Source: Dicaeum eximium (taxonomy: Eukaryota > Chordata > Aves > Passeriformes > Dicaeidae). From it: a DNA stretch of 64,000 bases. This document shows positions 51,501 through 62,810 of this stretch, one piece after another. Every line of letters starts with the position of its first letter. Position 1 is the stretch's first letter. The translations under genes and the position numbers were made by a program. The notes below the pieces were generated by a model, which made no database searches, was not told the DNA's origin, and worked only from the letters and a program-made list of their open reading frames with translations. The stretch is taken from contig VWZP01005685.1 of assembly GCA_013396995.1 (NCBI GenBank), positions 62,001 through 126,000 on the forward strand. Direction: 5' to 3'.

Positions 51501-54500
51501 CACTGATCACACAGCAAGCTTAAATAAGAAAACCATACTCCAAACATTTATCAGGAGCAAACAGTAAACTACTAACTCAAGCTGTAATATTGTTTCTCAG
51601 TTAGACAGCAGGATCTTCAGCTTGCCAAATCTAAAGCGCTGTCTTGATGTCCATATCTGGCTGAATTTAGCTGAAACATTTAGTTGTTTATTTACAACAA
51701 TAGTTTTGTTTCACAGACATGAAGTTTGACATGTCTTTTACTGGTGCGAAACTGTAAGAATCCACACAAAAAAATTGCTTTGATTTCACCAAGCTGAAAG
51801 ACCAGCCCCACACTTGTAAGAAAATGTTGTTATGGGACTAAAAGTGGTATCCTACTACTAACGCCCACAGCAGCACTGTTCCAAGCATTACTACGCAGCT
51901 ACACCAATCCTCCAGTTTCCCTCTCTGCTCCAAAACCATGACACCTATCCCAGGGTCGTCATGGGCCAGCCATGGAAACAGCCAGGTGGCTGGAACACCT
52001 CACCTATGGAGACAGGCTGAGAGAGCTGGGGTTGTTCAGCCCAGAGAAGAGAAGGCTCTGGGAAGACCTTTGCAGTTTTTCCATATATAAAGGCAGCTTA
52101 CAAGAAAGGCATAGAGAAACATTTTACAAAGGCCTATAGTGGCAGAACAATGGGCCATGTTTCTAAACTGAAAGAGGGCAGATTTACACTGGACATAAGG
52201 AAGAAATGTTTTATGGGGAGGGTGGTGAGGCCCTGGCACAGGTTGTCCAGAGAAGCTGTGGCTGCTCCATCTCTGGAAGTGTCCAAGACCAGGCTGGGTG
52301 GGGCTTGGAGGAAACTTGGTCTAGTGGAAGGTGTCACTGACCATGACAGGAAGGTGGAAGCAGATGATCTTTAAGGTTCTTTCCAACCCAAACCAGTCTG
52401 TGATGCCATGATTCTAAGTAAAGTTTCTCTGCGTAAAATCCATTACTTCCTTCCTTATGTTCTCAGCTGCACTTTGCAAAATTATTGGATCATCCTCCAT
52501 GGCATTCCCTCTAATTCCTCCCCTACCTTTGAGAATTACTTTGTAAGCATTTACTTGTACTTCCTTACAACAGGTCTCCTGAACACCCTTCCACTTCTTC
52601 CTTCATAGCTTTCTTCTAAGCAGACCAGCCACCCATGCTGACTGAAACGACTCAATTACATTTTCTCTCTACTTGGTTCCATGAAGTTCAGTCGCTGTTC
52701 GTGACTCCTTGGCAGCTCCTGCTTGACATATCCAAGCTTTCATTTTTTTCCTCAAAAGTTCTCCATACCCCTATCCTTGATGCCTCTACTCCTTCCAGCT
52801 GAAGTAACTTCTGACTCCCTCTTCCTTGCCCCATAAATCCAGACTACGCATGTCACACTTCTTTCCAGCTGTTACACTCAGTGTTTTGCATATATATATG
52901 TATGTTTTTATATATACAGTGTATACAGTATATTAACTATTTTGCCTGCTCTTACAGCTCCCAGACAGAAGGGGTTTGTCTCAGATAGCAGGGTGACAAA
53001 CCTGATTTCTTATAAATGCATTTTTTTTGACACTGAATAACCAAAAGATGGATAGCAGCTTAGCCTGGCTGCCCAGATCCACAACGCAAGAACAAATTTC
53101 CGTTAAAAGCACTTTGACTTCTTTTTTTCTGAAATGCAAGAAATTCACAGGTGAAGTACTTACAAGTAAGGAAATAATTTCCTTATTATCTTTCCTCATG
53201 TTCATTTCTTTTATACTTCCTTTTAACTTCAGTGAATTCCCTTTCTGACTGCTAGTACCACATGCCCACAGGCCTATGCCTGTTATCTGTGGCTCCTTGT
53301 TATTCTGTATCCCACCCACACTCCAAAGTCTCGCTTCTGCAATCCAGTGCCCCAGGTTTCTGATGGCAGCCTGCGTTATTATTAACCAGCTGGCACCTTC
53401 ACTCTTCACTGTTTAAAGGCTGTGGAGGTATTTGACCAGGAGCTTCTTTGCTCATGTCCACAAACTTTTTGTAAATACAATCTTCATGCACATCTAAATG
53501 GAACTCCCAGTGGGAGCTCTAAGTCCTCAATTGTGATATTTGAACCTAACGACAACAGAATAATCTTGTGCCTTCCTGTGGACCTGTCTTTTCTCAAGTC
53601 ATAGACACGATCAAGAAAACTACAGAAGTATGATTTTTTTTTTCTATTAATCTTGAAAATGTTTTATTTTAAGAAATGCTTACTGGTAGTGCAGGTGCTT
53701 GATGTAGCCCTCTATAAACCCAACAGGCTGTGACTCAGGCTTTAGCCGAGTTCCAGCTCATAGTTACAGCTGCAGGAACAGTGACAGTGTGCACACAAAT
53801 GATTTCTTACCACTGAAAAAGCGAATCATACAGCTGAGATCAGAGTTTGCTGCCTCTTCCTGCATTCTGAGAGGATCATCAAAACCCAACCCAGCCAAGT
53901 AGTCATACACAATCTGAAGGGGTTTTTCTGTGGGCTCCAGCCTCCTGTCAAAACATACAAGAAAGAAGTTTGAGAATGCAAAAAACATTAAACAAGTCTC
54001 AGGACAGCTGAAGTGTGAGGAATACTGACACACCGTCTGTTCTGCTCCTCTGGGAAGGTCTGGCAAGCACAGACTCTTGGGTCTCTGCTCCCTGCTTGAC
54101 AAGCAGCACCTAAGAACTGCAGCACTTGTGCATTACATTGTAGAAGAGAAACACAGGGAAACAGCAACTGGCATAAGCCACACAATTCATGATGAGTATT
54201 TCTATTTCATGATTTAAGGAGCACCAAGAGGAATCCATGACAAGACACAAAACCAGAAACACCAAAAAAGCAGATGCCAAGTAATTAAAAAACCCTATAT
54301 ATAATGCCTCAAAAATATAAAAGAACTACTAAATTTTTCTTCCAAATGCAGCTTGGAGCACAGCATTTGAAGAATCCTCATTAAGAATGATTTAAAAAAA
54401 AAAAACCAACAAAACAAAACAAAACAAAACAAAACAAAACAAAAAAACCCAAACAAACCAAAAAAAAAAGACAAATTTCCTACTCTCGTCAGCTCACATC

Positions 54501-57500
54501 AGTGGCTAGATTCTTAAGCTTTGGCAAGTTAACTCAACCAGTACATTTGAAAGGACATTTTAGAGCTATGGCAGAACACAGGAAGGATTCAGTGGCTAGC
54601 CTGAATTAACAGCAATAAAAGAAAGTTCTTGTGAAAATCAGATTTAGTATATTCAGAATGGAACATACATTTTCTGATCTTCTCACTTTTTTCGGAGACC
54701 TTTTATTGTGATTTTCTTCAATAAAAACAACAGAGTTTCTTGCTAAATTACAAGTATTATTTTAGGGAAAAAAAATTAGTGTAAAAGATTAAGCATTGAA
54801 AATGTTAGGTAGTAGTTAAAATATATTGTTCCAATGGTCTACTCATTATCCACCATTAAAAATCCCCATTTTTAATCTAAAAGTGCCTAGCTTCAGATTA
54901 CAGTCACTGGATCTCAATTGTGCTCAAAGCTGCTCACTGTAACACCTCTTCTTTAAACAGGAGTTTATAAACCATGTCACTAAACATTTCAAACCTCCTC
55001 TTCAAGATAAGGCGCAAGATGCTTTTTAAACTATTCTTGCAGTAGAGTGGGTCTACTTTGATTCAAAAGGATTTTTATCACCAGAATTTTTTTTAGTTTA
55101 TACCTTCTCTGTAAGCACTAACATGACTGTTGCCTGTATCCATGCACTGACACATTGGTTCAACTCAAACACTTTTCTGTTCTTGGATCAAACCTGCTCT
55201 AGACTCATATCCCTCCAATGCACAAGTCCTCCTGAACTGCATCTTTTGGCAAGGTATAGCCTCCTTCCTCTCCTCTGCACTATTTAGTACACTTGTCTTT
55301 TACATAAATACACCTAGTGATACTGAAAAGCAGTGTTTTCCAGGGAATACTGCATGCTAAATCACCTAGAGCAATCTGCTGCACTGACTTCTCAGTACCC
55401 ATCACTCCCTCTATCCATGCCCTCCTGAGCTCTTACCTTTTAGCCATTAACAGAGCAAACTGAACAATGCAAGTTTACATTTCTTCCCTCAAATAGCTCC
55501 TCACCTAAAACAAGATGCTTACACTGAATAACAGTTTCCAGTTTGTAAGATATTAGCCAATGAGTTTTACTGGTCTGTGCACTGCTTTTCTCCCCATGAC
55601 ATCAGAACACAGAACCTCAGGGTAGGAAATTTTGGGTAGGAAGGGCCTTTAAAGGTCATCTACTCCAACCATCCCACCATGGACAGGGACATCTTTGACT
55701 TGAACAGGCTGCCCAGAGCCCAATCCAACATATCACTGCAATGAATGACTAATACCTTTGGCAACCAAGCTTGAAATTTTGAAGCATCAAGATTGAGTTT
55801 GTTAGGTAGGACCTGTTTTCCACTAAACTTTATTGACTTGCATACATTATTTATACTGTGTGTCTTAATGGGAAACATTTCACTGCTGTATGTACCAAAC
55901 CTTTCCACTTCTTCTCATCTCTTCTTAAGAATAAGAACATTTCTGATTGTTTTTAGTGATTATATCAGAGTATTTCCACTCTTACTGACAGCTTTAAAAA
56001 TGTCATCAAATAATTAGGGCAGGATTGATTTCATAAAACATGCACCATTTACAAGTACCTAGTCATCCAGGCTTCTTTGGAGTCACCAAGACACATCTCA
56101 AGAAGTAAAATGACCTCAGGTATTTCAAGCAGACACATTGCAACTCTCACTTCACATACAGGACCTCAGGATCAGAAGGATTACTCTCACACAATGTTTA
56201 TAGCCTGAAAAGGCAACATAGTTGATATGCAGCTGACCCAGAAAACCAGTTCTTACTGCTCAATGTTCACTAAGCCTGTTTAGGGCAAGTCTGCTCCCTG
56301 CTTTTGTTTTACACAGAAATACATCTGCTTACTAGCCAGAAGGCTGAATATCAAATAACCCCTTTCCTCTCTCTTCAGAAAATGGCTGTTGGAGCTCCTA
56401 TTCACTAATAAGCTGATGCCAGCTAAGATGGAATTCCTGCACAATAAGCATGAAAAACTGCCCGATTAAATGCTGTTTCTTTGCCTGTTTTGTCAGATGG
56501 ACATGGGACAAGAGATTGGTTCAAAAGAGCAAAATGCCATCAATTCTTCTTTCTTTGCAGAGACTTCTTAAGTTTAAATGAAGGATCTCAGCCCTTTTTA
56601 GGACTGTCTATCAAGATTTACAAGCTCAGAGACAAGTATATCTACAAATATGTAGCTGAGTTTTATCTTATCACTTAATATTTTTTGCTATAGAAACAGA
56701 TACCAGTGAACACAACACCACACAAAAGAGCTTCACGAGGTAATCTTGGAAATGACAAACCTGTGTATCTGTCTCCAGTAACAGGCAAGCTATTAGAAAC
56801 TGGAATGAATAAATAATAGATTGCACTGAACAATGCTGACTTCCAGTACAGTACACCTGACGTACTGTATACCCTTCAGCACAGAATCCAAGAATATGAG
56901 AGATTCGACTGGATCTCCAACTATGTTGCCAAGGTTTCCCTTGGCTACCCCTAGACTCCTATTTTTCTGCTATTAAAGTCTTATGCTTGCCAGGAAACAG
57001 CCTTTCCAGCACGTGACCCATGTGCTCTGGAAAGAAAGTCACCTACTGATATTAAAAGGGTGAAGAATTCAGAAGGTGTCTGGGAGATGCACGTACTTAC
57101 GCTAAGATGCGATCAGACATTTAAAAAAGTAATTTGTATAGTGAATACATTATTAAAGTAAATGGTAAAGTTATTGAAGGAGGGAATTACCTCAACAGGG
57201 CACAAGGATAATCCTGAGCTCTCTGTCATCTTCCCATGGACATGCAAGTAGATACCACTCGGGCCTGCTTCCTGCTGCTAACACAGGTATTACTGAAGCA
57301 GTACTGGTAACTCCCATTTCCCTACCAAGAAAAACTCCAGTGGAAAGTAATTCAAGGATCTCTTCTGTGACAAACACACTCTGAGAATTACAAGGAACAG
57401 ACACATCATAACCAAGAACTCCTCACAAAATTTATGACAAATCTTGGCCAAATCCTAGACATACCAAGAGGCAAAAAGAGTGGGAATCAATAATTTACAG

Positions 57501-59121
57501 CTCAGAACTTGGTTCCAAAAGCCTGGCAGCAGATCCAATTTGCTAATCCAGTGCAAAATCTGCCACAAATCAAAGACAGGCACGGTAGCCAGCATGAGAA
57601 AAGAAGTTGAAAAGAACTCAAATGCAAAAGCCACTTCAAAAGCTAAATAAAGTCAAAATGTACCTCTCTGAACACATCTACAAGCTTTACCTAAGCTTTT
57701 TCATGATCTGCACTAACAGCTCTGCTCTTCCTTAAAAATGCTGGAAAATCTGCTCACTATTAGGGTCCAAAACATGCCAACTTTCTTAAAAATTTTTCAA
57801 GCAACAGAGGTTTTCAGCTGCCTCAGTGGCTGTGTTCAAGTATCCATCTGTTCTCATACAGCATTTCTAACTAATCCATCTCTAATTCCTGTAACCCAGA
57901 CCAGGGCAAGGCAAATGGTTCTAAATAACCTTTTCCAACAGTCAGTTTTAAACACATCCTATTCTCTCTGCATCTCCCACCTCTAGCATTCCCACCCCTC
58001 TGTATGTTACAGAGCAAACATACACCACAGTTTTAAAATTTGGACACATGTGACCTGTAACCTTCACGTCACTATCAAAAATACAGGTATTAGCTCTGTT
58101 CAAAATGCATTGTATCTATTGCTTAGCCTTTAAGTAAGAAGACCACAGCAATTATTTGCCCCTGAGAACAGGAGTGGCAATTTTATAACTGAATCTTAAT
58201 TGCTGAAGAATCAGTGCCAAGTTTAAATCCTAACAAACGGAATGGGATCTTCTAAACCTAGAGGAGGTCTTAACACACTCACAGCATAAAGTTCATGCAC
58301 ATTAAACTCTGAGTCAGCTGTTTTCAGCCTAAATTGACTTCAGGCATAAAACATAGCATCTGATGGTGAAGCCTTCTTTATATAACCCTTGCTACAATTT
58401 CAGTCTGCCTTGAATTATTTAGCTGGCAACTCTTCTGAGCAAAAAAAAAATGACACACACGTAAATATTAAACAACATAAACGTGAAAGCACCTTACTTC
58501 TTATACTGACTCAAAATAACTGTTTACAGCCTCTTAAATAGACTAGGTTGTCCAGACACTAAAATCCCCATAACACAGAACATAACAAAAGAATATATGA
58601 ACAGATGCCTCTACCCAGAAAATGAGGACATATTTCTGGCTGGAGCAACAGTCAAACCCTCCCTGCTAAAACACATGACTACGAGGTGTGTAACCTCTAT
58701 TTCACCACTATCTAATTTTAATGAAGTGCATGACTCAAGGCTGTACCTGACTGCCAGCTACTACCTCTGCCTGTTCCCTCTCTGCCCTGCCAACAGGCAT
58801 AGGCACACGTTGAACAGAGCCTTGCAAACCTATACAAAGCATTTCTTAGCCAAGTCTATCCCTTCTCGACCCTCACCTGACCAGGTCTCCATGAAGCTGC
58901 AAAAAGAGGTTTTTCCCCCCTTCTCCGTCACAGATCTCCGAGGCTTGGGTGTCCACTGTGCAGAGGACCAGGCGCAAGTCCGAAGGAGCCGCAGCTGCTG
59001 ACTCTCTTCCATAAACATACACGCAGCCTCGTCCGACGTCCCCTTTCAGCCAGGTCCTCTCTCGGGAACCAACCCGACTCCGGCTGTGGCAGCTCCGGCT
59101 CCCGGCGCGCTTCGCGTTCCT
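32438..59121 (-). CDS. PHLPP2: PH domain leucine-rich repeat protein phosphatase 2, 18 coding exons (start codon unresolved)
   Basis: PP2C-type Ser/Thr phosphatase that dephosphorylates the hydrophobic motif of AKT and PKC. Exons (minus): 59121-58877, 53944-53811, 49735-49545, 49122-48997, 47899-47745, 45279-45133, 43712-43482, 42747-42545, 42053-41993, 41457-41362, 40078-39923, 39211-39011, 38507-38345, 36550-36420, 36035-35925, 35457-35269, 35139-34908, 33577-32438. All phases agree; about 1301 residues (human 1323). Order: N-terminal Ras-association-like region (about 45-125, GCVYVYG, LQLHGDLVR), PH domain (125-228, LLSGVYNVRKGKTQLHKWAE), leucine-rich repeats (230-745, DLSCYSLEEVPEHLF onward), phosphatase domain (760-1010; metal-site YGMFDGDKNEELP, CQDNVGAMVV), a Ser-rich tail and the PDZ-binding end DTAL. 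The donors of exons 5, 10 and 17 (gtctgc, gtcaga, gttggt) are weak. The 5' start and the exon 13 region have problems described separately. Confidence 0.96.
36953..38280 (-). mobile_element. CR1 LINE 3' region in PHLPP2 intron 13, partly duplicated in the assembly
   Basis: Minus-orientation CR1. The plus strand starts with the reverse complement of the CR1 tail (tcatagaaccacagaatgat, then 'ggaagggacctta', 'ccatgggcagggacaccttc') and runs into the older part of the element (ttcttctccaagctgaacaa, 'gcatgtccagcctctcatcc'). It is in the sense orientation of PHLPP2. From 37329 on, the sequence appears twice because of the duplication around the N at 37859, so the true element is about 530 bases shorter than shown. 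The 5' limit is approximate. Confidence 0.85.
37329..38389 (+). repeat. 530-base direct duplication separated by a single N (probable assembly artefact)
   Basis: Copy 1 is 37329-37858, N is 37859, copy 2 is 37860-38389, offset 531. The two copies look base-for-base identical over their whole length. They include CR1 sequence and the end of PHLPP2 exon 13. A junction N exactly between identical ends is what unmerged, overlapping contig ends produce. Confidence 0.9.
37814..37858 (-). pseudogene. partial extra copy of PHLPP2 exon 13 (45 bases)
   Basis: The left copy of the duplication includes the last 45 bases of exon 13 (EISIFPEILHLPHIQ) with the intact donor gtattt, but is cut by the N before the acceptor. 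It cannot be spliced in as an exon by itself. Most likely it does not exist in the real genome. Confidence 0.85.
38345..38507 (-). CDS. PHLPP2: PHLPP2 exon 13 (leucine-rich repeat exon), complete copy
   Basis: Acceptor ccctttcag, donor gtattt, phase 2 in and phase 0 out. It encodes SKLSKLEHLEELNLSGNKLK, then TIPTTVANCKLLRTLIAHSN and EISIFPEILHLPHIQ, the human-like LRR block just before FVDLSCN. This is the copy to keep in the gene model. Confidence 0.95.
39451..39512 (+). repeat. short imperfect tandem repeat (ATTACATGGGTAATA-like)
   Basis: Three units containing ATGGGTAATA follow each other in PHLPP2 intron 11, the last one separated by an A-rich spacer. Just downstream, AAAGAAGGGCT occurs twice (39542 and 39557 areas). 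Both are small local duplications in an intron. Confidence 0.7.
46876..46908 (+). repeat. (CT)n microsatellite
   Basis: Run of CT dinucleotides with a few interruptions (tctctcgctctctcactctc...) in PHLPP2 intron 5. No function is implied. Confidence 0.9.
50160..50731 (+). mobile_element. solo LTR of an ERVL-type endogenous retrovirus
   Basis: The block follows, in order, the marks of a common avian ERVL LTR: start TGTCCTGC...GAGATAGAATTCATTTTCTT, then GTGTGAGAATAATGTTGATA, CAAGTCAAGGAC, CATGCCCAGTATACAAACTG, CATCACTTGTGTTTTATTCC, an ATT/ATTTT-rich stretch with ATTAAA (about 50575-50610), and the end GGGGTTAAAACACAACA. No gag, pol or env remnant was recognised on either side, so it is a solo LTR. 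It lies in PHLPP2 intron 2, antisense to the gene. The exact target-site duplication is not clear. Confidence 0.8.
51983..52417 (+). mobile_element. CR1 LINE 3' end
   Basis: Reads the standard CR1 end in order: 'gctgagagagctggggttgt', 'cagcccagagaagagaaggc', 'ggataagg'-type block near 52190 (acactggacataaggaagaa), 'gaagctgtggctgctccatc', 'ggtctagtggaaggtgtcac', 'gatctttaaggttctttcca', and the terminal 'ccatgattcta'. It is 5'-truncated with no intact frame. It lies in PHLPP2 intron 2, antisense to the gene. Confidence 0.9.
52889..52935 (+). repeat. (TA)n-rich tract
   Basis: Alternating TA with a few G and C interruptions (catatatatatgtatg ... tatatatacagtgtatac) in PHLPP2 intron 2. Confidence 0.8.
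54394..54469 (+). repeat. poly(A) and (AAAAC)n tract
   Basis: An A-run, then at least six tandem AAAAC units, then further A-rich sequence, in PHLPP2 intron 1. There is no retrotransposon body that I recognise next to it. Confidence 0.9.
55606..55735 (-). mobile_element. CR1 LINE 3'-end fragment in PHLPP2 intron 1
   Basis: The plus strand carries the reverse complement of the CR1 tail: 'acagaacctcagggtagg', 'ggaagggcctttaaaggtca', 'ccatcccaccatggacaggg', 'caggctgcccagagcccaat'. It is truncated after about 130 bases, and in the sense orientation of PHLPP2. Confidence 0.85.
58877..59121 (-). CDS. PHLPP2: PHLPP2 first coding exon, start codon not identified
   Basis: Donor AG|gtgagg at 58877. 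The frame reads AKRAGSRSCHSRSRVGSRER, then TWLKGDVGRGCVYVYGRES and LCTVDTQASEICDGEGG to LQLHGDLVR, matching human PHLPP2 from residue 2 (KRNGSRN...). The codon at the position of human Met1 is GCG (59115-59113). No ATG occurs in this frame further up, although it stays open for about 100 more codons to 59430. A splice-acceptor-like 'gctgccttgcag' ends at 59122, so an upstream exon may provide the start. Otherwise a non-AUG start or a sequence error must be assumed. Confidence 0.85.
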
Positions 59122-59540
59122 CTGCAAGGCAGCCCGGACCCGAGCGTCAGCACCGCCTCCGCCGCGCCCCGGCCCGCTCCGCACCGCCACGGCAAAGACC
59201 AAGGTCGCGGCGGGCAGGTGACCCCGGCGTCCCGCAGCCGACTCGCCCCCACCCCAGCGAGCGCACGGGCGGCCAGGCCCCGGCCCCGCCCCGCGCACCG
59301 GCGCTGCCCCCGCCGCAGCGGCCCCGGGCCTGGCAGCCCGAGTTCCGCGCCCGGATCCGCGTCCTTCCACCAGCGACAGGGGCCGAGTGCGAGCCGCTCG
59401 CCAGCCGGGCGGGAAGAAGGCACAGCTCACGTCACCGCTGCAAACGCACCTGTCACCGCTCGCCCTTCACGCAGCTCCAGCGCCTGTCACCGGGAGCGCC
59501 CCGCAGCCAAGAGCCCAACAGCACCCTGCTCCTGCTGCCC
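58880..59540. promoter_or_regulatory. CpG island at the PHLPP2 5' end
   Basis: Abrupt rise in G+C and CpG over the first coding exon of PHLPP2 and about 400 bases upstream on the minus strand, with A+T-rich sequence on both sides. It is the expected place of the PHLPP2 promoter. Several overlapping long frames on both strands come from base composition. Confidence 0.8.
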
Positions 59541-60189
59541 TGCACGGCCATCAGCTAAGCTCTGCCCGTTAAGCAGTGGCTGCTACTAATAATGTCATTA
59601 ACTACTACTGGCTCGTCATCTACCAACGACATCACGACACAGTTTGCAAGAATTTTAGTATGTTTTAGGGCAGCCACTGCTTCTGCCCCAACAGCATCAA
59701 GCACATTTAAAAAAGCCTCCCATCTTCCCCACAGTGAAAGTACACGTTTGAAAAGACATGAAAGGTCATCTAGTGAAATGTTATTGTGACTAGAAAACAC
59801 AAAGCAGGCGTATGTGGGGACAGAGATATGGTGACAATCCTTGTCCAAGAGGCACATGGAGTATGAAAGGGGTCTTTTAACGAGCTCCCAGAGCAGACCC
59901 CAAGTGTTCAGATCCCACTACACCTTTCTAGCATCTGGACACGCACTGCTGCTCGTAACTAACATGCTCTCTCTCAGGATGGTATTCCACAGGAACTGCT
60001 CAAGTGTTTTGCAACTGTCCACTCATCTTGGTCTCCAAAACTTCCTGTAAAGTTTTTTCAAAATATGGCCTTATTATTTTGCATCACCTGATGCTGCCAT
60101 GGCCAAACATTAAGAATCAAAGCATTCTATCCCACTGTACTGGCAGAAAGCAACAAGGCACAATTTTAAATCATTGAATATTGACTCAT
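59541..60189. other. short spacer between AP1G1 3' end and PHLPP2 promoter
   Basis: No coding exon or repeat is recognised. If AP1G1 ends at the signal near 60190, only about 0.6 kb separate its end from the PHLPP2 CpG island. A minus-strand ATG at about 59549 opens a frame of 31 codons that ends at TGA directly before a cag|gtgcgt donor-like site, so it could be an upstream ORF in a PHLPP2 5' exon. Confidence 0.4.
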
Positions 60190-60195
60190 TTTATT
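60190..60195 (-). terminator. candidate distal polyadenylation signal of AP1G1
   Basis: TTTATT on the plus strand (AATAAA on minus), about 3.7 kb past the AP1G1 stop, a length in keeping with the long 3' UTR of this gene in mammals. A proximal alternative is at 62805-62810. Confidence 0.4.
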
Positions 60196-62467
60196 AGTCA
60201 CTTCATAATTTGTTTCAACCAAAAGACAATACACACAGCAGAAGTCTAATGCATCCCATGTAAATGTTTACATCTGTTAAGCTCCTCACTCACCTATGAC
60301 TCAGCATTTACTTAAATTTTTCACATCTCAAAAATAGGTCTCCAGAATTTTGAGTGCCAACAGGTGCCCTGCCTCAAATGGCATGTTTTCCACTTTAAAA
60401 TTGGTGGGTTTGTTGGAGGTTTGTATTTTAGTAGTTTTTCGTTTGCCTTTTTTTTCTCTATACTGTCAAAGAGGTGGGATGGGCCTCTGTGTAAAATTTA
60501 AATTACATTACGAAAGAAAAAGGAATATACAGGAGTAGAGTGAAAGTTAAAAGGGAAGCAGTCCAGCAGCTCCTTCCCTCACAGCCTCCAAGTAGAAAAT
60601 GAACACGTTCAAGTGCACCAGCATCACTGCTGCCGCAGCTCACAGCTAGTACCAGCCTCAGGCAAGGCACTGGTACCTCTCCCAGCTGCTTCAGTATCTT
60701 CTGAGTTATAGATCCAAGGTACTGCAAAGACAGTCCCCTCACTGCTATTGCTTCAGTAAGTTGTTCAAGGCCATATTTTGTGCCATCAAGACCTGGACAA
60801 AGTCAACTTTTAGGACCTTTCCACGACTCCTCCCCCTTCAGGCCTATTATGGCCACTATTGTTTCTGTCATTTTTTGACTCAAAATACCTTGACTTGGAA
60901 AAGCAGACATCCAGTGTCTCCCAGTTCCGAAGCCTCCCATGCAGATTAGCTAGCAAGATTAGCCATGAAGTCCGTATCTTGCGGCCTTTATATCCCCCTT
61001 ACGCTGAAGCAAGGAAAACGCTGACCAGACCTGTAAGAACTGTTGCATTCAACCGGCGGGAAGAGAATTCAGCGTATGCTTGGAGTGCCTCAGACATACG
61101 AGTACTCTCCAGAGGAAAACCACAGCAGCAGCACAGAGCTTGAAATGCACATGGGGGTCAAGGAGCAAGCAGCATTATCTGGTATTGCAGATAGGGGAAG
61201 GTGTGAAGCCTGGCCTTCCTTCTTGTGTAATGTCAGCATCCATCCCTTAGTGAGGAGGGGAGAGCTCCAAGGACAACTGGAATGTTTGGCTGCTACAAAA
61301 GAGTACTTCATAGCCAAGGGATGGCTTCCTGCAAAACGTATTTTGGGTACACGCATCGCCTCCTCCAGCTCAACTCAAATACAGGAAGAAATGCCCATTT
61401 CCCCACAGACGCAGTGCAAGGGTGGCTGAAGGAGCCAAGAACACAGAAAGAATTCACCCTGCAAGCTTACCAGAGACAGACATCTGCTCTAGGGGACAGA
61501 AAACAAGCATGACAAGAGGGACAAAATACACTGTTCCCAACTCTGCTGCAACAAACTGGCCAGGCGAGAGACCATTTTCTTCTTCCTTCCCATCTAATTT
61601 CCTGTACCAGTGCTCTTTCCCAGCAAAACCAAAGGGAGAGCGAGGCATGCTGGCTTTCAGTACGAGTGACCATGTACAACTCTGTGAAGAGAATGGGAGA
61701 GCTTATGAGGAGTTCAGGAACCAAGGCAAAGACTTCCCATTAGCTTTTTATCTGGGATGCCCTCAGAGCTCACTGGGGTATGGATTTAACATGGTTAGTC
61801 TTCAACACTGAGTGTGTGCTAGTTGGGCAATGAATAACCACAACTGCAGTGGAAACAATTAAGCTAAATGCTCAGCACCAGAAATGGACCCTGATTCAGC
61901 CATTCCTGCAAAACTGCCTGTTTCATGATGCTTCTAGCTAAGCACAGGATATATCTCACCTCTGATAGCCAAGGCATGACTCTACCACAACCTGAAGTTA
62001 ATTTTAAGGAAATCATACATTGTTCTTCTAGATTTTATAGCCCTACACTGATGGCCAGTTCCAAATCCAAAGGCCCAAACCAGTTCAATCGGTAAGGTAG
62101 CAAAAACACTCTTCAAGAGAAGATAAATTTACTCCACTACACATGGACCAGCCCTCAAATCAGTGACAGTCCTACATTATATTGCTTAATGCAATTAAGA
62201 CCAGACCAGACTGAACAACCCTTAGTGGCCCTCCTGCTCCCAATTCAAGGGCAGAACAGGTCTTCAGTTTTCCCTAAGTATGCTGTGGATCACTCTTGCA
62301 ATATTTTTGGCAAGTCCTGGAGCCTAGTGTTAGCTCTTCTGTGGACACAAGAAGCTATGTCTAAGCTTGGCCTCAGAGCACTCAATGATCTGGAAAGCCC
62401 TAGAACAGAACTGAAGCAGAAGTGCCCAACCTTCAGCTTACCATCACACTCAAAAATGAAGATCTAA

Positions 62468-62487
62468 GATATATCTTAAGATATATC
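62468..62487. repeat. 20-base perfect palindrome
   Basis: GATATATCTTAAGATATATC equals its own reverse complement. In the AP1G1 transcript it could only fold with a tight loop, so it is more likely a local inverted duplication of GATATATC. It is not assigned to any known element. Confidence 0.8.
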
Positions 62488-62804
62488 CTAAAGAGCACTG
62501 GACATCTGAAATTTGTCACACTGTGCTTTGGTCTGTCTTACACATCACCTCCAAGAGACTGCCCAGAACGGCACCACCTCCCAGGAGTTCCCACAGAGAC
62601 AACCCTGAATACAGCTTTCTGTGAGCTCAGAGGGGTATCAACCAGACCTTGCATCTTTGGATCCAAATACTCTAACGACTGGCTTCCATTCAAACACAGT
62701 TTAGTTACTTTCAGTCTGAACCTGAACTGGCACATTATTCTGAAAAGGGAGCAAGGATCAACTAAGTAAAAAAATGGGAAAAGGTCTCTTTAAACTGCAT
62801 GGTC

Positions 62805-62810
62805 TTTATT
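62805..62810 (-). terminator. candidate proximal polyadenylation signal of AP1G1
   Basis: AATAAA on the minus strand, about 1.1 kb past the AP1G1 stop codon. It may give a shorter 3' UTR than the signal near 60190. Confidence 0.4.

Noticed and set aside
59046..59589. 125- and 167-codon frames over the PHLPP2 CpG island
   Set aside because: Ala/Arg/Pro-rich shadows of the G+C-rich PHLPP2 5' region, with no conserved motif.
61043..61811. 128-129-codon plus-strand frames in the AP1G1 3' UTR
   Set aside because: Overlapping each other in different frames, no recognised motif, no splice context.
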